From Chlamydiia bacterium (GTDB taxonomy: Bacteria > Chlamydiota > Chlamydiia > Chlamydiales > Rhabdochlamydiaceae), in the NCBI GenBank assembly GCA_021324995.1, contig JAJPIB010000010.1, forward strand, positions 1 to 38,344: DNA of 38,344 nucleotides, written 5' to 3'. A program made the translations under genes and the position numbers. Below are positions 25,692-34,311 of this stretch, in pieces; the stretch's first letter is position 1; the number at the start of each line of letters is the position of its first letter. The notes beneath the pieces were generated by a model. That model was not told the DNA's origin. It made no database searches and saw only the letters and a list, made by a program, of their open reading frames with translations.

Positions 25692-26900
25692 ATGATTCCA
25701 TCCTGTACATTTTTTTCGTCTTCTCAAAATCGAATGATGGGGGGTTGTGATCGCTTTATTCCTTCTTCAAAGGCGATGCGTGATTCACACGCTTATGAAA
25801 CCTACCGAATGGCCCCTCCTCAGACTGATTATCAAAAAGCAATAGCCAGGACGCTTTTTCCCAACTACTCGCCAAAAACGCTGCATTACAACAGGCCTAA
25901 CGAGTATACCTTTCAGTCTGAAAAGCCAAAATGGGGAACAGTTTTTTGTTTTAAAGTTTTTCAATTGCCTGGCTTTGAAGATAACTTCTACACTAACAAC
26001 CTTGACTGGGGTAAACAGTTTTTAGCATTTAATGCTGGAAAGGTTTCCTACATTTGGAATCAAAATACAGAAAAAATGATGATATTGTCTAAATCATTTT
26101 ATGACGATTGTTCTATAAAGTGCTCATTGGATGGAGATAATATTGCAATAGGTAATTCTAAAGGCGATTTCGTCATTGTCAACGTTCCTGCTCAAAAAAC
26201 CTTATTCAATCAAAATCTCTATGAAAATTTTGACTACAATCTGGAAGCAGCAGTTTCTATTGTAGCAATGGATTGGAGATCACAAAATGAATGCACGGTA
26301 GCCTCTTATGGCAATGTCATCCATTACGATGTACGTTCTCGCGCTTTCCCTTGGCAACTTCCACCTTCTTCCCATCGAGTCTGCTCTTTGGGTTGGTCAC
26401 CGGATAGGGTGCTCTTAGCTAGTGGAGGGGATGACGATAAAGTTAAAATTTATGATAGCCGAAACACTTTTACCCCAATATTTACTTATTCGCATTTAGC
26501 TTCCGTTAAAGCATTAAAATGGGTGCCGGAGTCTTCCCTTTTATTTAGCGGAGGAGGATTGAAAGACGGAAGGATTAAATTATTTAACGCTCTTAAAGGG
26601 GAATGCGTCAGTGAAGTAAATACTTCTGCACAGATATGCTCCATCGAGTATCTTGGACATAACGAATTTGCGAGCGGGTCAGGAGCCGGTTCTAGAAAAG
26701 ATATTTTCATTTGGAAATGGGACCAGGAATTTAAAATAAAAAAAATCCAAGAGCTTTTTTTCAAGAATCCACGAGTGTTTAATCTTTCCAAAAATCCAAA
26801 TGCCTCAGAATTTTGCTCATTTTCATCGGATCATCGTCTGCGCCTTTGGAAGCCTGGAAATAAACCTACCTCTAATTCTTCTTTTCCTTGCATCCGTTAA
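25692..26900 (+). CDS. Cdc20/Cdh1 (Fizzy)-like WD40 protein, putative APC/C activator mimic
   Basis: The 402-residue protein follows the order of eukaryotic APC/C coactivators. A C-box-like DRFIP (20-24) is followed by SSKAM, close to the plant Cdc20 form. A helical segment DYQKAIARTLFPNYSPKTLHYN (46-67) stands where Cdc20 has its KILR/MIM region. Then PGFEDNFYTNNLDWG (93-107) matches the conserved APEL/DDFYLNLLDWG junction. WD40 blades include VCSLGWSPDRVLLASGGDDDK (230-250), ASVKALKW (270-277), LFSGGGLKDGRIKLFNALKG (284-303), AQICSIEY and FIWKW. The chain ends in Ile-Arg (401-402), the IR tail that docks coactivators onto APC3. The C-box consensus Arg is Ser here. No ribosome site or signal peptide is evident. 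Function is inference from architecture. Confidence 0.85.
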   Translation: MIPSCTFFSSSQNRMMGGCDRFIPSSKAMRDSHAYETYRMAPPQTDYQKAIARTLFPNYSPKTLHYNRPNEYTFQSEKPKWGTVFCFKVFQLPGFEDNFYTNNLDWGKQFLAFNAGKVSYIWNQNTEKMMILSKSFYDDCSIKCSLDGDNIAIGNSKGDFVIVNVPAQKTLFNQNLYENFDYNLEAAVSIVAMDWRSQNECTVASYGNVIHYDVRSRAFPWQLPPSSHRVCSLGWSPDRVLLASGGDDDKVKIYDSRNTFTPIFTYSHLASVKALKWVPESSLLFSGGGLKDGRIKLFNALKGECVSEVNTSAQICSIEYLGHNEFASGSGAGSRKDIFIWKWDQEFKIKKIQELFFKNPRVFNLSKNPNASEFCSFSSDHRLRLWKPGNKPTSNSSFPCIR

Positions 26901-26906
26901 GACAGA

Positions 26907-26922
26907 AGAACCTCGAGGTTCT
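26907..26922 (+). terminator. Candidate terminator after the Cdc20-like gene
   Basis: A 6-bp stem, AGAACC/GGTTCT with a TCGA loop, lies 6 bases after the stop and is followed by a T-rich stretch. The stem is short, so confidence is modest. Confidence 0.4.
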
Positions 26923-26948
26923 ACCTTCTCTTTTGCGGTTTGACAGAG

Positions 26949-26980
26949 ATAGGACATTATAAAATTTTATAATGTCCTAT
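26949..26980. repeat. Family C palindromic repeat, copy 2
   Basis: A perfect 32-base palindrome centred on AAAATTTT has arms of ATAGGACATTATAAAA and its complement. It shares the GGACATT/AATGTCC core with the repeat at 3834-3881; flanking bases (GCCCTATCGG) are diverged from the CCCCTGGG flank of copy 1. Confidence 0.8.
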
Positions 26981-27004
26981 GCCCTATCGGTTTTGAAGGG
27001 TGAA

Positions 27005-27033
27005 TTGACTTAAGATTTTGTCTTTGCTAGACT
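27005..27033 (+). promoter_or_regulatory. Predicted promoter of the desaturase gene
   Basis: TTGACT (27005-27010) and TAGACT (27028-27033) are 17 bases apart, placing a transcript start near 27040, ahead of the ATG at 27077. Confidence 0.45.
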
Positions 27034-27076
27034 CGGAAAAAGTGCTGCATTTCAAAAGTTTTTTATTGGGTGTCCT

Positions 27077-28168
27077 ATGACGAGTGAGGTAAAGAAAGTT
27101 TCGTTTTTGAAAGAAGAAGGTCGCGATTTCACGATTGTTCTTAGGGAACGCGTTAATCAGTTTTTCAAAGAGGCGCAGATTTCTTCTCGAGCTAACTTCA
27201 CCATGTATTTCAAAACCGTTTTCTATGTCTCCTCGATATTGATCAGCTATGCGCTGATGATGCTAAATATTGGGGGAAAAGTCGGTTTTTTTCTGTCATG
27301 CATTCTCATGGGGCTCGCGATCTCTATCGGGACGATGAATATCGCTCACGATGCTCTGCATGGCGCTTATGCCTCGAATTCGCTTAAAAATCGGATCCTC
27401 GGCTTCATCATGGATCTCTGTGGAGCAAGCTCGTTTTATTGGAAGAAAGAACACACCATCGACCATCACACCTTTACTAATATCTCTGGACATGACTCCG
27501 ATCTAGGGGTTCCTTATGTTCTTAGGCTTTGTCCTAAAGCGCCTCGGTATTGGTTCCATCGCTTTCAACATATTTATGCGCCGCTTCTTTACTCGATCAA
27601 TTTGATCAAGTGGGTGTATTACTCCGATTTTAAAAGAATCTATAAGATGCTCAGATACGGAAGAAATGCACCGGGCAATCCCTCGCCTACAGAGATAGTG
27701 ATGACCGTCTTATTGAAAGGGGTTCATATTTTCTTCTTTTTAGGGCTACCGCTTGTGTTGCTTCCCTTTGCATGGTGGGTTATCCTTCTAGGTTATTTCA
27801 CTTTCTTGGCTGCCGCTGGTATTACGATGACCGTTATTTTTCAACTGGCACACATCGTTGAGGATGTCGCTTTTCCACTCCCGAATGAAGAGGGAAAAGT
27901 TGAGAACAGTTTTCTTAAGCATCAGTTGGCGACGACCTCTAACTTCGCTGTAAATAGCCGCCTCGTCAACTTTTTGTTTGGTGGCTTGAATTTCCAGGTG
28001 GAACACCATATTTTTCCACATGTTTGTCATACGCATTTGAGAAAAATTTCTCCAATCGTGAAAGAGACAGCTCGGGAATTCGGCTTGCCGTACCACGAGA
28101 ATCAAACCCTTTTCACGGCGATTCTTTCCCATTTCAGAACGCTTAAAACATTGGGCCGAAACACCTGA
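27077..28168 (+). CDS. Membrane fatty acid desaturase
   Basis: This 363-residue protein has four or more membrane helices and the three His boxes of the di-iron desaturases: HDALHGA (91-97), HTIDHH (126-131) and QVEHHIFPH near residue 305. The Gln in the third box and the box spacing fit front-end or linoleoyl-type acyl-lipid desaturases. No cytochrome b5 domain is fused, so an external electron donor is needed. It would introduce a double bond in membrane fatty acids, perhaps host-derived ones. A short gap of 19 bases leads to the next gene. Confidence 0.9.
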   Translation: MTSEVKKVSFLKEEGRDFTIVLRERVNQFFKEAQISSRANFTMYFKTVFYVSSILISYALMMLNIGGKVGFFLSCILMGLAISIGTMNIAHDALHGAYASNSLKNRILGFIMDLCGASSFYWKKEHTIDHHTFTNISGHDSDLGVPYVLRLCPKAPRYWFHRFQHIYAPLLYSINLIKWVYYSDFKRIYKMLRYGRNAPGNPSPTEIVMTVLLKGVHIFFFLGLPLVLLPFAWWVILLGYFTFLAAAGITMTVIFQLAHIVEDVAFPLPNEEGKVENSFLKHQLATTSNFAVNSRLVNFLFGGLNFQVEHHIFPHVCHTHLRKISPIVKETAREFGLPYHENQTLFTAILSHFRTLKTLGRNT

Positions 28169-28187
28169 ATAAAATAGACATGCCATA

Positions 28188-28589
28188 ATGATTCGTAAAG
28201 AAAAGCTTGATGAGCTCCAAGAAAGGATGGACCGCCTGGGGATCAAGCATGAGGATTTGATCGAAAAATTTATCCTTGGCTCTGGGAAGGGTGGCCAAAA
28301 GATCAATAAGACCTCTTCTTGCGTTTATTTGAAGCATCTCCCGACATCGATTGAGATCAAGTGTCAGCGCGACCGCTCGCGTGAAATGAACCGCTACTAT
28401 GCGCGTAAAGAGCTTTGTGATCGGATCGAAGAGAAAGTCGAAAATAAAAAGTCAGAAAAACAGCAGGCGATCGAGAAGATCCGCAGGCAAAAGCGCAGAC
28501 GCTCCCGCAAAAGTAAAGAGAAGATGCTGTTAAATAAAAGGCAGCAATCGGAAAAGAAGGCGCTTCGCCGCCCCCCAAGGGAAAATTAA
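28188..28589 (+). CDS. GGQ-motif peptidyl-tRNA hydrolase, ribosome rescue factor-like
   Basis: The 133-residue protein contains only the catalytic domain of class I release factors: FILGSGKGGQKINKTSSCVYLKHLP, with GGQ at 35-37, then a very basic C-terminal helix rich in Lys and Arg. There is no codon-recognition domain. This matches ArfB/YaeJ and mitochondrial MTRFR, which free stalled ribosomes by placing the basic tail in the empty mRNA channel. It follows the desaturase gene closely. An alternative role as an RF-H-like factor is less likely given the size. Confidence 0.82.
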   Translation: MIRKEKLDELQERMDRLGIKHEDLIEKFILGSGKGGQKINKTSSCVYLKHLPTSIEIKCQRDRSREMNRYYARKELCDRIEEKVENKKSEKQQAIEKIRRQKRRRSRKSKEKMLLNKRQQSEKKALRRPPREN

Positions 28590-28610
28590 CGCCAGGAAAT
28601 TGCCTGGCGT
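28589..28610. terminator. Bidirectional terminator candidate
   Basis: An 8-bp stem, ACGCCAGG/CCTGGCGT with a 6-base loop, starts at the stop codon of the rescue-factor-like gene and lies between convergent genes, 10 bases from the end of the helicase gene. No clear T run follows on either strand. Confidence 0.45.
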
Positions 28611-28620
28611 ATGAGGGCTC

Positions 28621-29874
28621 TTAGGGATACCAGCGTCGTGGCTTTTTGTGCGCCATCTGGTTCGGCCTGCCCTTTTTGTGGAAAGGACGCTTTCTCTTCA
28701 AGTCGGGGTTTCCGCTTCCTGGAGGAGCATGCTCAAACTTGGGCTCCATTCCCGGAATTTGGTGAGGGTTCATTCTCTGACCGGTAAATTTCTCGATTTG
28801 TCTGACGATTGACATGTCTTTAGAAGAAGCAAAAGACATCGCAATTCCGCTAGCGCCGGCGCGGCCGGTTCTGCCAATGCGGTGGACGTAGTCTTCAGTG
28901 TTTCGCGGCAAATCAAAGTTGATTACATGAGTAATGGTGGAAATATCGATCCCTCTTGCAGCGACATCGGTCGCTACGAGGATTTCAAACTCTTCCTGAC
29001 GCATTTCTTTGATCGTACGCGTTCTTTGGCGCTGATTCATTCCACCGTGCAACGCGCGCGCGCTTTTGCCTCCACGAGCAAGCTTTTCAACCAAGCTATC
29101 TGCTTGGCGCTTCGTCGCCGTGAAAATAATTGTTTGCGTCATGTCTGGATCCGAGAGAAGATGGTCTAGAAGGCGGTACTTGTGCTCGAGGTTATCCACT
29201 CGGTGCAATCTTTGCTCGATGTTCTCATGCTTGACTTGAGCTGGAGTGATGATAATTTCAACAGGATTCTTTAAAAGCCTATTAGAAAGTTTCATGACGT
29301 TTCCAGCCAAAGTCGCAGAAAACATCAGGGTTTGGCGCGAAGGCGGAAGCTTGGAAGCGATTAATTCGACAGGCTGGATGAATCCCATATCCAACATCCG
29401 ATCCGCTTCATCTAGAATGAAGAGTTCAACGCGGGAAAAGTCGATGCGTCCTTGCTCCATGTGATCGATTAAGCGACCTGGAGTCGCGACAAGGATTTCA
29501 TGAGGACGTGCGAGATCGCGATTTTGAGGTGGATAAGGTGCTCCACCATAGATGCAGACAGTTTTGCAGCGCGGCAAATATTTACTATATTTTGCGGCTT
29601 CGACAGCGACTTGCATGGCGAGTTCTCGCGTCGGAACCAGAATCAAAACGCGCGGTCCTTTTCCAGGAAGGGTAGAAGGTGCGGACAGGCGGTTTAGCGA
29701 GGGGAGAATGAAAGCCGCAGTCTTACCGGTTCCGGTCTGCGCAGAAGCGCGTAAATCGGATCCCTTGATTACTTCAGGAATTGCCTGAGACTGAATCGGG
29801 GTCGGGGAAGTAAAGCCAGCGTCTTTGATGGCTTTCAGGATGCTAGGATGTAAAGCTATTTCTTCGAAATTCAT
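28621..29874 (-). CDS. rhlE: DEAD-box RNA helicase, RhlE type
   Basis: This 417-residue helicase shows all motifs in order: FTSPTPIQSQAIP (Q motif), SAQTGTGKT (I), PTRELA (Ia), TPGRLIDHM (Ib), DEAD (II), FSATL (III), IIFTATKRQAD (IV), ATDVAARGIDI (V) and HRIGRTGRAG (VI). The C-terminal tail after residue 375 is rich in Lys, Arg and Pro and probably binds RNA without specificity. It should unwind short RNA duplexes during ribosome assembly or mRNA decay. It is transcribed alone, away from the 400-base gap on its 5' side. Confidence 0.95.
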   Translation of the reverse strand: MNFEEIALHPSILKAIKDAGFTSPTPIQSQAIPEVIKGSDLRASAQTGTGKTAAFILPSLNRLSAPSTLPGKGPRVLILVPTRELAMQVAVEAAKYSKYLPRCKTVCIYGGAPYPPQNRDLARPHEILVATPGRLIDHMEQGRIDFSRVELFILDEADRMLDMGFIQPVELIASKLPPSRQTLMFSATLAGNVMKLSNRLLKNPVEIIITPAQVKHENIEQRLHRVDNLEHKYRLLDHLLSDPDMTQTIIFTATKRQADSLVEKLARGGKSARALHGGMNQRQRTRTIKEMRQEEFEILVATDVAARGIDISTITHVINFDLPRNTEDYVHRIGRTGRAGASGIAMSFASSKDMSIVRQIEKFTGQRMNPHQIPGMEPKFEHAPPGSGNPDLKRKRPFHKKGRPNQMAHKKPRRWYP

Positions 29875-30274
29875 GAAATATTGATACTCGTTTTATGACA
29901 ATCCAGAAAGAATAGCAGTATCCCCTATAAAAATATAGCTTAAACCGTTTGCATCAAAAATGATTCAAAAAAAGGCCAAAGATGGGGTCATTCAGACTGG
30001 AAATTATTACAAAAGACTTATGCTTTATGAAACGCTTATGATAAATTTTCTTTTAGATCTTTTCTATAAGTTTTAGATATTCAGCTATTTATGATAATTT
30101 CATGCTTTTGGCTTTATCTTTAAATAAAATTCAAGGCTTTTTATTTTTTTTCAAGATCTCTAAGTGTCAATAACTTCTGTTTTCTTAATAAAAAATTAAA
30201 AAAATACTTCCATTAAAAAATAGTTTTTATGATATAATAGTATTATAAATAATTATATTTTTTAATAGGAAAGA
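29875..30274. other. AT-rich intergenic region between divergent genes
   Basis: This 400-base gap separates rhlE (minus) from the unknown gene at 30275 (plus). It is strongly AT-rich toward the right end, with a TATAAT hexamer at 30233-30238 that may be the -10 box for the right gene; no good -35 box accompanies it. A 37-codon ATG frame from 29960 has no ribosome site or family likeness and is not called. No repeat or RNA gene is recognised. Confidence 0.5.
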
Positions 30275-31462
30275 ATGATTCAAGATTTTTTAGAGCATAT
30301 TATAAATCAATGGGATTTATTTAATCCCATTGAAAGAGAAAAAACAGAAAAGTCTCTGAGTCAGATCTTTTGGGAAGTATTAGAAAATTTATTTGGTTTT
30401 TCTACATCATCGCAGCCTCTTAACGGTAGGGCAATAACCCCCATTGAAGTTGAGTTTTATTCGATCTTAGAAAAGAATTTAGATCAACAATGCGATTTTG
30501 ATGATTATCGCGAACCCAATGAAGATAATCCGGAGAATATTCAGTCTCATCTCGATCTAGCGGAGCCGGGAATCCATGTATGCACAGGGTCAGAGAGGTT
30601 ATTCTTTCATCTTCTTTTATGCGACGAAAAAAAATGCCAAGGGATTATAGGCCGAGACATCAATCCTAAAATAGCTATGTATGTAGCATTTAATACCCTT
30701 CTGTTGCGTATAGCTGATAATAGACAAGAATATGTGGATCTCTCTACACCTATTTCCGAATGCGATTTCTCTACGGGTAGTCGCCGCCGATTGAAGAAAC
30801 AAGAAAGAAGAGACAAACTCAACGAAAGATTAAAGCGCATTTCAAGCAAGATTGATCAAGACAAAGTCATGCCTGAAAATATGAAGAGGTTTTACCAAAA
30901 ACATCTTAATGCCGCGGGAAAGGCTTATCTTTATTGTGCGCAGTATTGGAGAACGGAACAATCGTTTGAAAAACTAAATTACACAAAAAACGATGAACAA
31001 TTTTTAAAACTTCAAAGGTTTGCTAGATCAGGAAAGATTATTTCCACAGTAGGTAATATTAATGACTTAGGATTTCTTAAGGAGAAAGAAATATCTGTTG
31101 TGGATACTTCAAATATTGTTGATTACACTATTCTCGATTTTCAAGGGAGCCCTAATAATTTTAGGGCACGAGTTATTCACACTGTTGTTGGTATGTGTAA
31201 AACAAATTATTACTCTTATATCTATCTACCATTAAGCTCAAAGGAAAAAAAGGAGTTCGAAGATTTGGCTGAAAAAATAAGGGCCGGAAACCAACTATTC
31301 TCAAGATTATGGATGAGGGTCCATCTCGGGGGGCCAATGAGGCTTTCTTCGGATCAAGATCATCCCTCTATTTATGAAATGAGTCCAGGTGCAGATAAAT
31401 CAAAACACACATTGCAAGTATTTAAAAGGTATGTTCTAACAAAATTACGAGATTTAGGATAA
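30275..31462 (+). CDS. Hypothetical protein with methyltransferase-like motifs
   Basis: I do not recognise the family of this 395-residue protein. The stretch GIHVCTGSERLFFHLLL followed by GIIGRDINPKIAMYVAFNTLLLRI (about residues 98-150) looks like a nucleotide-binding strand-loop-helix followed by an acidic second strand, as in class I methyltransferases. Later, ISVVDTSNIVDYTILD (about 273-288) resembles the strand-4 active-site region of such enzymes. The glycine loop is degenerate, so S-adenosylmethionine binding is only a suggestion. A Lys/Arg-rich helix lies at about 170-195. There is no signal peptide or membrane segment. An AGGAAAG ribosome site supports the start. Base composition is more AT-rich than in the metabolic genes, fitting an accessory or effector-type gene. 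Confidence 0.6.
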   Translation: MIQDFLEHIINQWDLFNPIEREKTEKSLSQIFWEVLENLFGFSTSSQPLNGRAITPIEVEFYSILEKNLDQQCDFDDYREPNEDNPENIQSHLDLAEPGIHVCTGSERLFFHLLLCDEKKCQGIIGRDINPKIAMYVAFNTLLLRIADNRQEYVDLSTPISECDFSTGSRRRLKKQERRDKLNERLKRISSKIDQDKVMPENMKRFYQKHLNAAGKAYLYCAQYWRTEQSFEKLNYTKNDEQFLKLQRFARSGKIISTVGNINDLGFLKEKEISVVDTSNIVDYTILDFQGSPNNFRARVIHTVVGMCKTNYYSYIYLPLSSKEKKEFEDLAEKIRAGNQLFSRLWMRVHLGGPMRLSSDQDHPSIYEMSPGADKSKHTLQVFKRYVLTKLRDLG

Positions 31463-31546
31463 CTCAACTTTTCCTCCTTCCATAAAAAGGTAGTTGCAAA
31501 ATCTCTGCTCGATTAAAATTCGGCATACATTGACCGGAGGTTTCCC

Positions 31547-32602
31547 ATGTCTATTGCGACAATTGAAAAGCAACTCGGTGCCAAAGCGCATGATCTGCTC
31601 GCTCATGTCTGTAAAACGGTTTCAAAAGAAAAATTACATCTTCCCGGGCCGGATTGGGTGGACCGCATTTTCTATCCCTCTGATCGCAATATTCACGTCC
31701 TCCGGAGCCTTCAAACTCTTTTTAGTCATGGGCGGCTTGCCGGTACAGGCTATCTTTCCATCCTCCCTGTCGATCAAGGAGTGGAGCACACGGCGGGTGC
31801 TTCCTTTGCCCCCAATCCCGAATACTTCGACCCTGAAAACATCGTCAAATTGGCAATAGAAGGGGGGTGTAACGCAGTCGCATCAACTCTAGGCGTTCTC
31901 AGCATTGTGGCAAGAAAATACGCGCATAAGATTCCTTTTTTGATGAAATTCAACCACAACGAGCTTCTGACTTATCCTACAAAATACGACCAGACTATTT
32001 TTGCATCGGTCAAGCAAGCCTATGACATGGGCTGTGTAGCCGTAGGCGCTACCATTTATTTCGGGTCGAATGAATCGCGCCGCCAGATCATGGAAGTGTC
32101 GGAAGCCTTCGCCCATGCCCATGAAATGGGGATGGCCACCGTTCTTTGGTGCTACTTGCGCAATTCCGCCTTTAAGACCTCTTCTGAAGATTACCACGAA
32201 GCGGCAGATTTAACAGGGCAAGGTAACCATCTGGGAGCGACAATCGGCGCGGATATCGTCAAACAAAAGCTTCCCGAAAACAACGGCGGCTTTAAAACCC
32301 TAAACTTTGGCAAACAAACGGAAAAGATGTATTCGCAACTCTGCAGTCCGCACCCGATCGATCTGTGCCGCTATCAGGTGATCAACGATTACATGGGTCG
32401 TATCGGCCTAATCAATTCGGGCGGACCCTCCGGTGAGAATGACCTCGGCCAAGCCGTAACAACTGCAGTTATCAACAAGCGCGCCGGCGGCATGGGACTC
32501 ATCTCTGGTCGCAAAGCCTTTCAGAAGTCGCGAAAGGAAGGAATCGAGCTTCTCCACGCGATCCAGGATGTGTACCTCTGCAAAGAAGTCACCATCGCCT
32601 AA
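31547..32602 (+). CDS. fbaB: Class I fructose-bisphosphate aldolase, DhnA/FbaB type
   Basis: This 351-residue barrel aldolase has the length of E. coli FbaB. Conserved blocks are [51 protein letters not shown], the Schiff-base Lys region [10 protein letters not shown], and [12 protein letters not shown] for the phosphate site. It cleaves fructose 1,6-bisphosphate to triose phosphates in glycolysis. Chlamydiae use this DhnA-type enzyme, so it is probably the housekeeping aldolase. A strong GGAGG site precedes the ATG. Confidence 0.93.
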
Positions 32603-32631
32603 AAGATGTTACAGAGTTGAGAGTCTGCCTC

Positions 32632-34311
32632 TTATTTCTGTTTCGCTCCCCACGGCAATTGGATATGGATAGGACCAGATTCACGCAATAGATCGATGTG
32701 GCAAACACCCCCTGATTTTCCAACTACAGCTGGTAGCATTCCCATGGAAGGAATATTGCCGTTTTCATCGGCTTTAATTTCAGCGTGAATCACTTCTTGA
32801 TAGGATGTAGAGATGAAATTCACGCTCTCATTAGGCTTAAAACCTTCTCCGCTCATCTGAAATATAGAGTGTTCCAAGTTGTCAGCAACAATGCTTACCT
32901 TTGCTCCATCCTTGGCTACCGCTTCTCTAAATATCGTTTTTTTTCCATCTTTTGGAAAAGCGCCTATTTCCGCAATAGCTTGATCTACATCAGCTTCTCG
33001 CAAAGTTTCTTTATAAGCTTCTTCATAAATTGCCACTTTATGTTGTTGAACGAGGAATGATATCCTTTCGTTCTCCTGAAAGAATGTTTCAATTTTTTTA
33101 ATATAAGATCCATAGAGTTTGCTTTCTATTTCAGAAGAAAAGGTTAATCCTTTTTTTTCAATAACTAGCTGATAGGTTCCATATCTGATTGATAAAAAAT
33201 TGAGCAAGTGGATGGATTCAGTTACAATCCCTCTGATGACAGCAAAAGATTGTTTCCCAAGTAAGAGACCTGTTTTGGCCGAATCCGCTGCAAGTTTTTT
33301 AGTTCGTTCATCGTCGAGATCTGTCAAAGATGCTATGGATTGCAAATAATCGGACACGTATTTTTCGAGTTTTTTCTCGCTCTCATCTATCTCAACACAA
33401 AAATCCTCCAATTTTTTCTTTTTCTTGGTGATCTTAGTAAGATCAAAGAATACTTCTTCTGAAAAAGTATGCTCAAAATCCAATTCAGCCTTCTTTTCTT
33501 CAAAGAGGATACTTTCTTCGTTGCAAAGATTAACAAATTGTTTGGCATGATTTAATAGAGCCGCTACTGGACCATATTCTTCAATGGTGTGTATAGAATT
33601 GGCAATCGATTTTAAAGGTTCATCCTCCGAATATTCTGCGAATATATAACTGGGTTCTTTTTCAACTTCTGCAGTCTGGAGTTGCATTTTTTCGGGGTCT
33701 TGCGTTACCGACAAAGGCTTAGTTAGTTCACTCTGAGATTGACGATGCTGGAGGGCGGGTTCGTCTTCCTCTTTCCCAAGTTTTGAGTTTTGGTTTAAAT
33801 CAATTTTGTGCAATGCCTCTTCATAAGTCTCCTCACAAATAACTTGTCTTGAGTAGGTTTCAGGAAGATCTAGATAATAGGATATGTTTCCGTTAATAGC
33901 TGAGATATAATGAATTTTATCTAAAGGAGGGTTGGAACCATTTGGCTCAAAAACCCAAATGCTTATTTCAATGTTTTTAGCGGTAAATGGAACTGTGTGG
34001 AGATATGGTTTTATTTCTTTGCTGCTATTAATTTCAGATAAATATTTGTTGATAGCATAGACAACCAATTCCCTAGCTGTTCTAAGATTAACCTCTTGAT
34101 AATAATAAAAACTCATTGCCAACATTTTTATGTCATACATCATTTGCCCGCCTGTTCCTACAAGGCATAGGTTTTTTTGTGTTTTTAATTCTTTTGCTGT
34201 TTTTTCCGTAATTTTATCGACTATTTTTTCGTCATCTGATGAAAAAACAGAACAAGAAGAAAAAGAAAATAAAATAAAAAAAATCCATTTTTCAATTAAA
34301 AATCTCTTCAT
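32632..34311 (-). CDS. Secreted hypothetical protein (possible lipoprotein), RHS operon
   Basis: This 559-residue protein starts with a signal peptide (KRFLIEKWIFFILFSFSSCSVFSS). A Cys at residue 20 could be a lipobox Cys, but the preceding residues (FSS) are not canonical. An N-terminal globular domain (about 30-150) follows, then an acidic linker rich in Glu, Gln and Ser (about 170-230). A long helical region with coiled-coil character (about 240-440) comes next. A C-terminal beta-rich domain of about 90 residues contains SGEGFKPNESVNF and ENGNIPSMGMLPAVVGKSGG and may be Ig-like. No family is recognised. Its ATG overlaps the stop of the RHS gene (ATGA), so it belongs to that operon and could be a partner, receptor or protective protein. 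That role is inference. Confidence 0.75.
   Translation of the reverse strand: MKRFLIEKWIFFILFSFSSCSVFSSDDEKIVDKITEKTAKELKTQKNLCLVGTGGQMMYDIKMLAMSFYYYQEVNLRTARELVVYAINKYLSEINSSKEIKPYLHTVPFTAKNIEISIWVFEPNGSNPPLDKIHYISAINGNISYYLDLPETYSRQVICEETYEEALHKIDLNQNSKLGKEEDEPALQHRQSQSELTKPLSVTQDPEKMQLQTAEVEKEPSYIFAEYSEDEPLKSIANSIHTIEEYGPVAALLNHAKQFVNLCNEESILFEEKKAELDFEHTFSEEVFFDLTKITKKKKKLEDFCVEIDESEKKLEKYVSDYLQSIASLTDLDDERTKKLAADSAKTGLLLGKQSFAVIRGIVTESIHLLNFLSIRYGTYQLVIEKKGLTFSSEIESKLYGSYIKKIETFFQENERISFLVQQHKVAIYEEAYKETLREADVDQAIAEIGAFPKDGKKTIFREAVAKDGAKVSIVADNLEHSIFQMSGEGFKPNESVNFISTSYQEVIHAEIKADENGNIPSMGMLPAVVGKSGGVCHIDLLRESGPIHIQLPWGAKQK

Noticed and set aside
25692..26900. Ordinary bacterial WD40 repeat protein
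   Set aside because: Generic WD40 proteins lack the combination of N-terminal DRFIP, the FEDNFYTNNLDWG junction and a terminal Ile-Arg in the right order.
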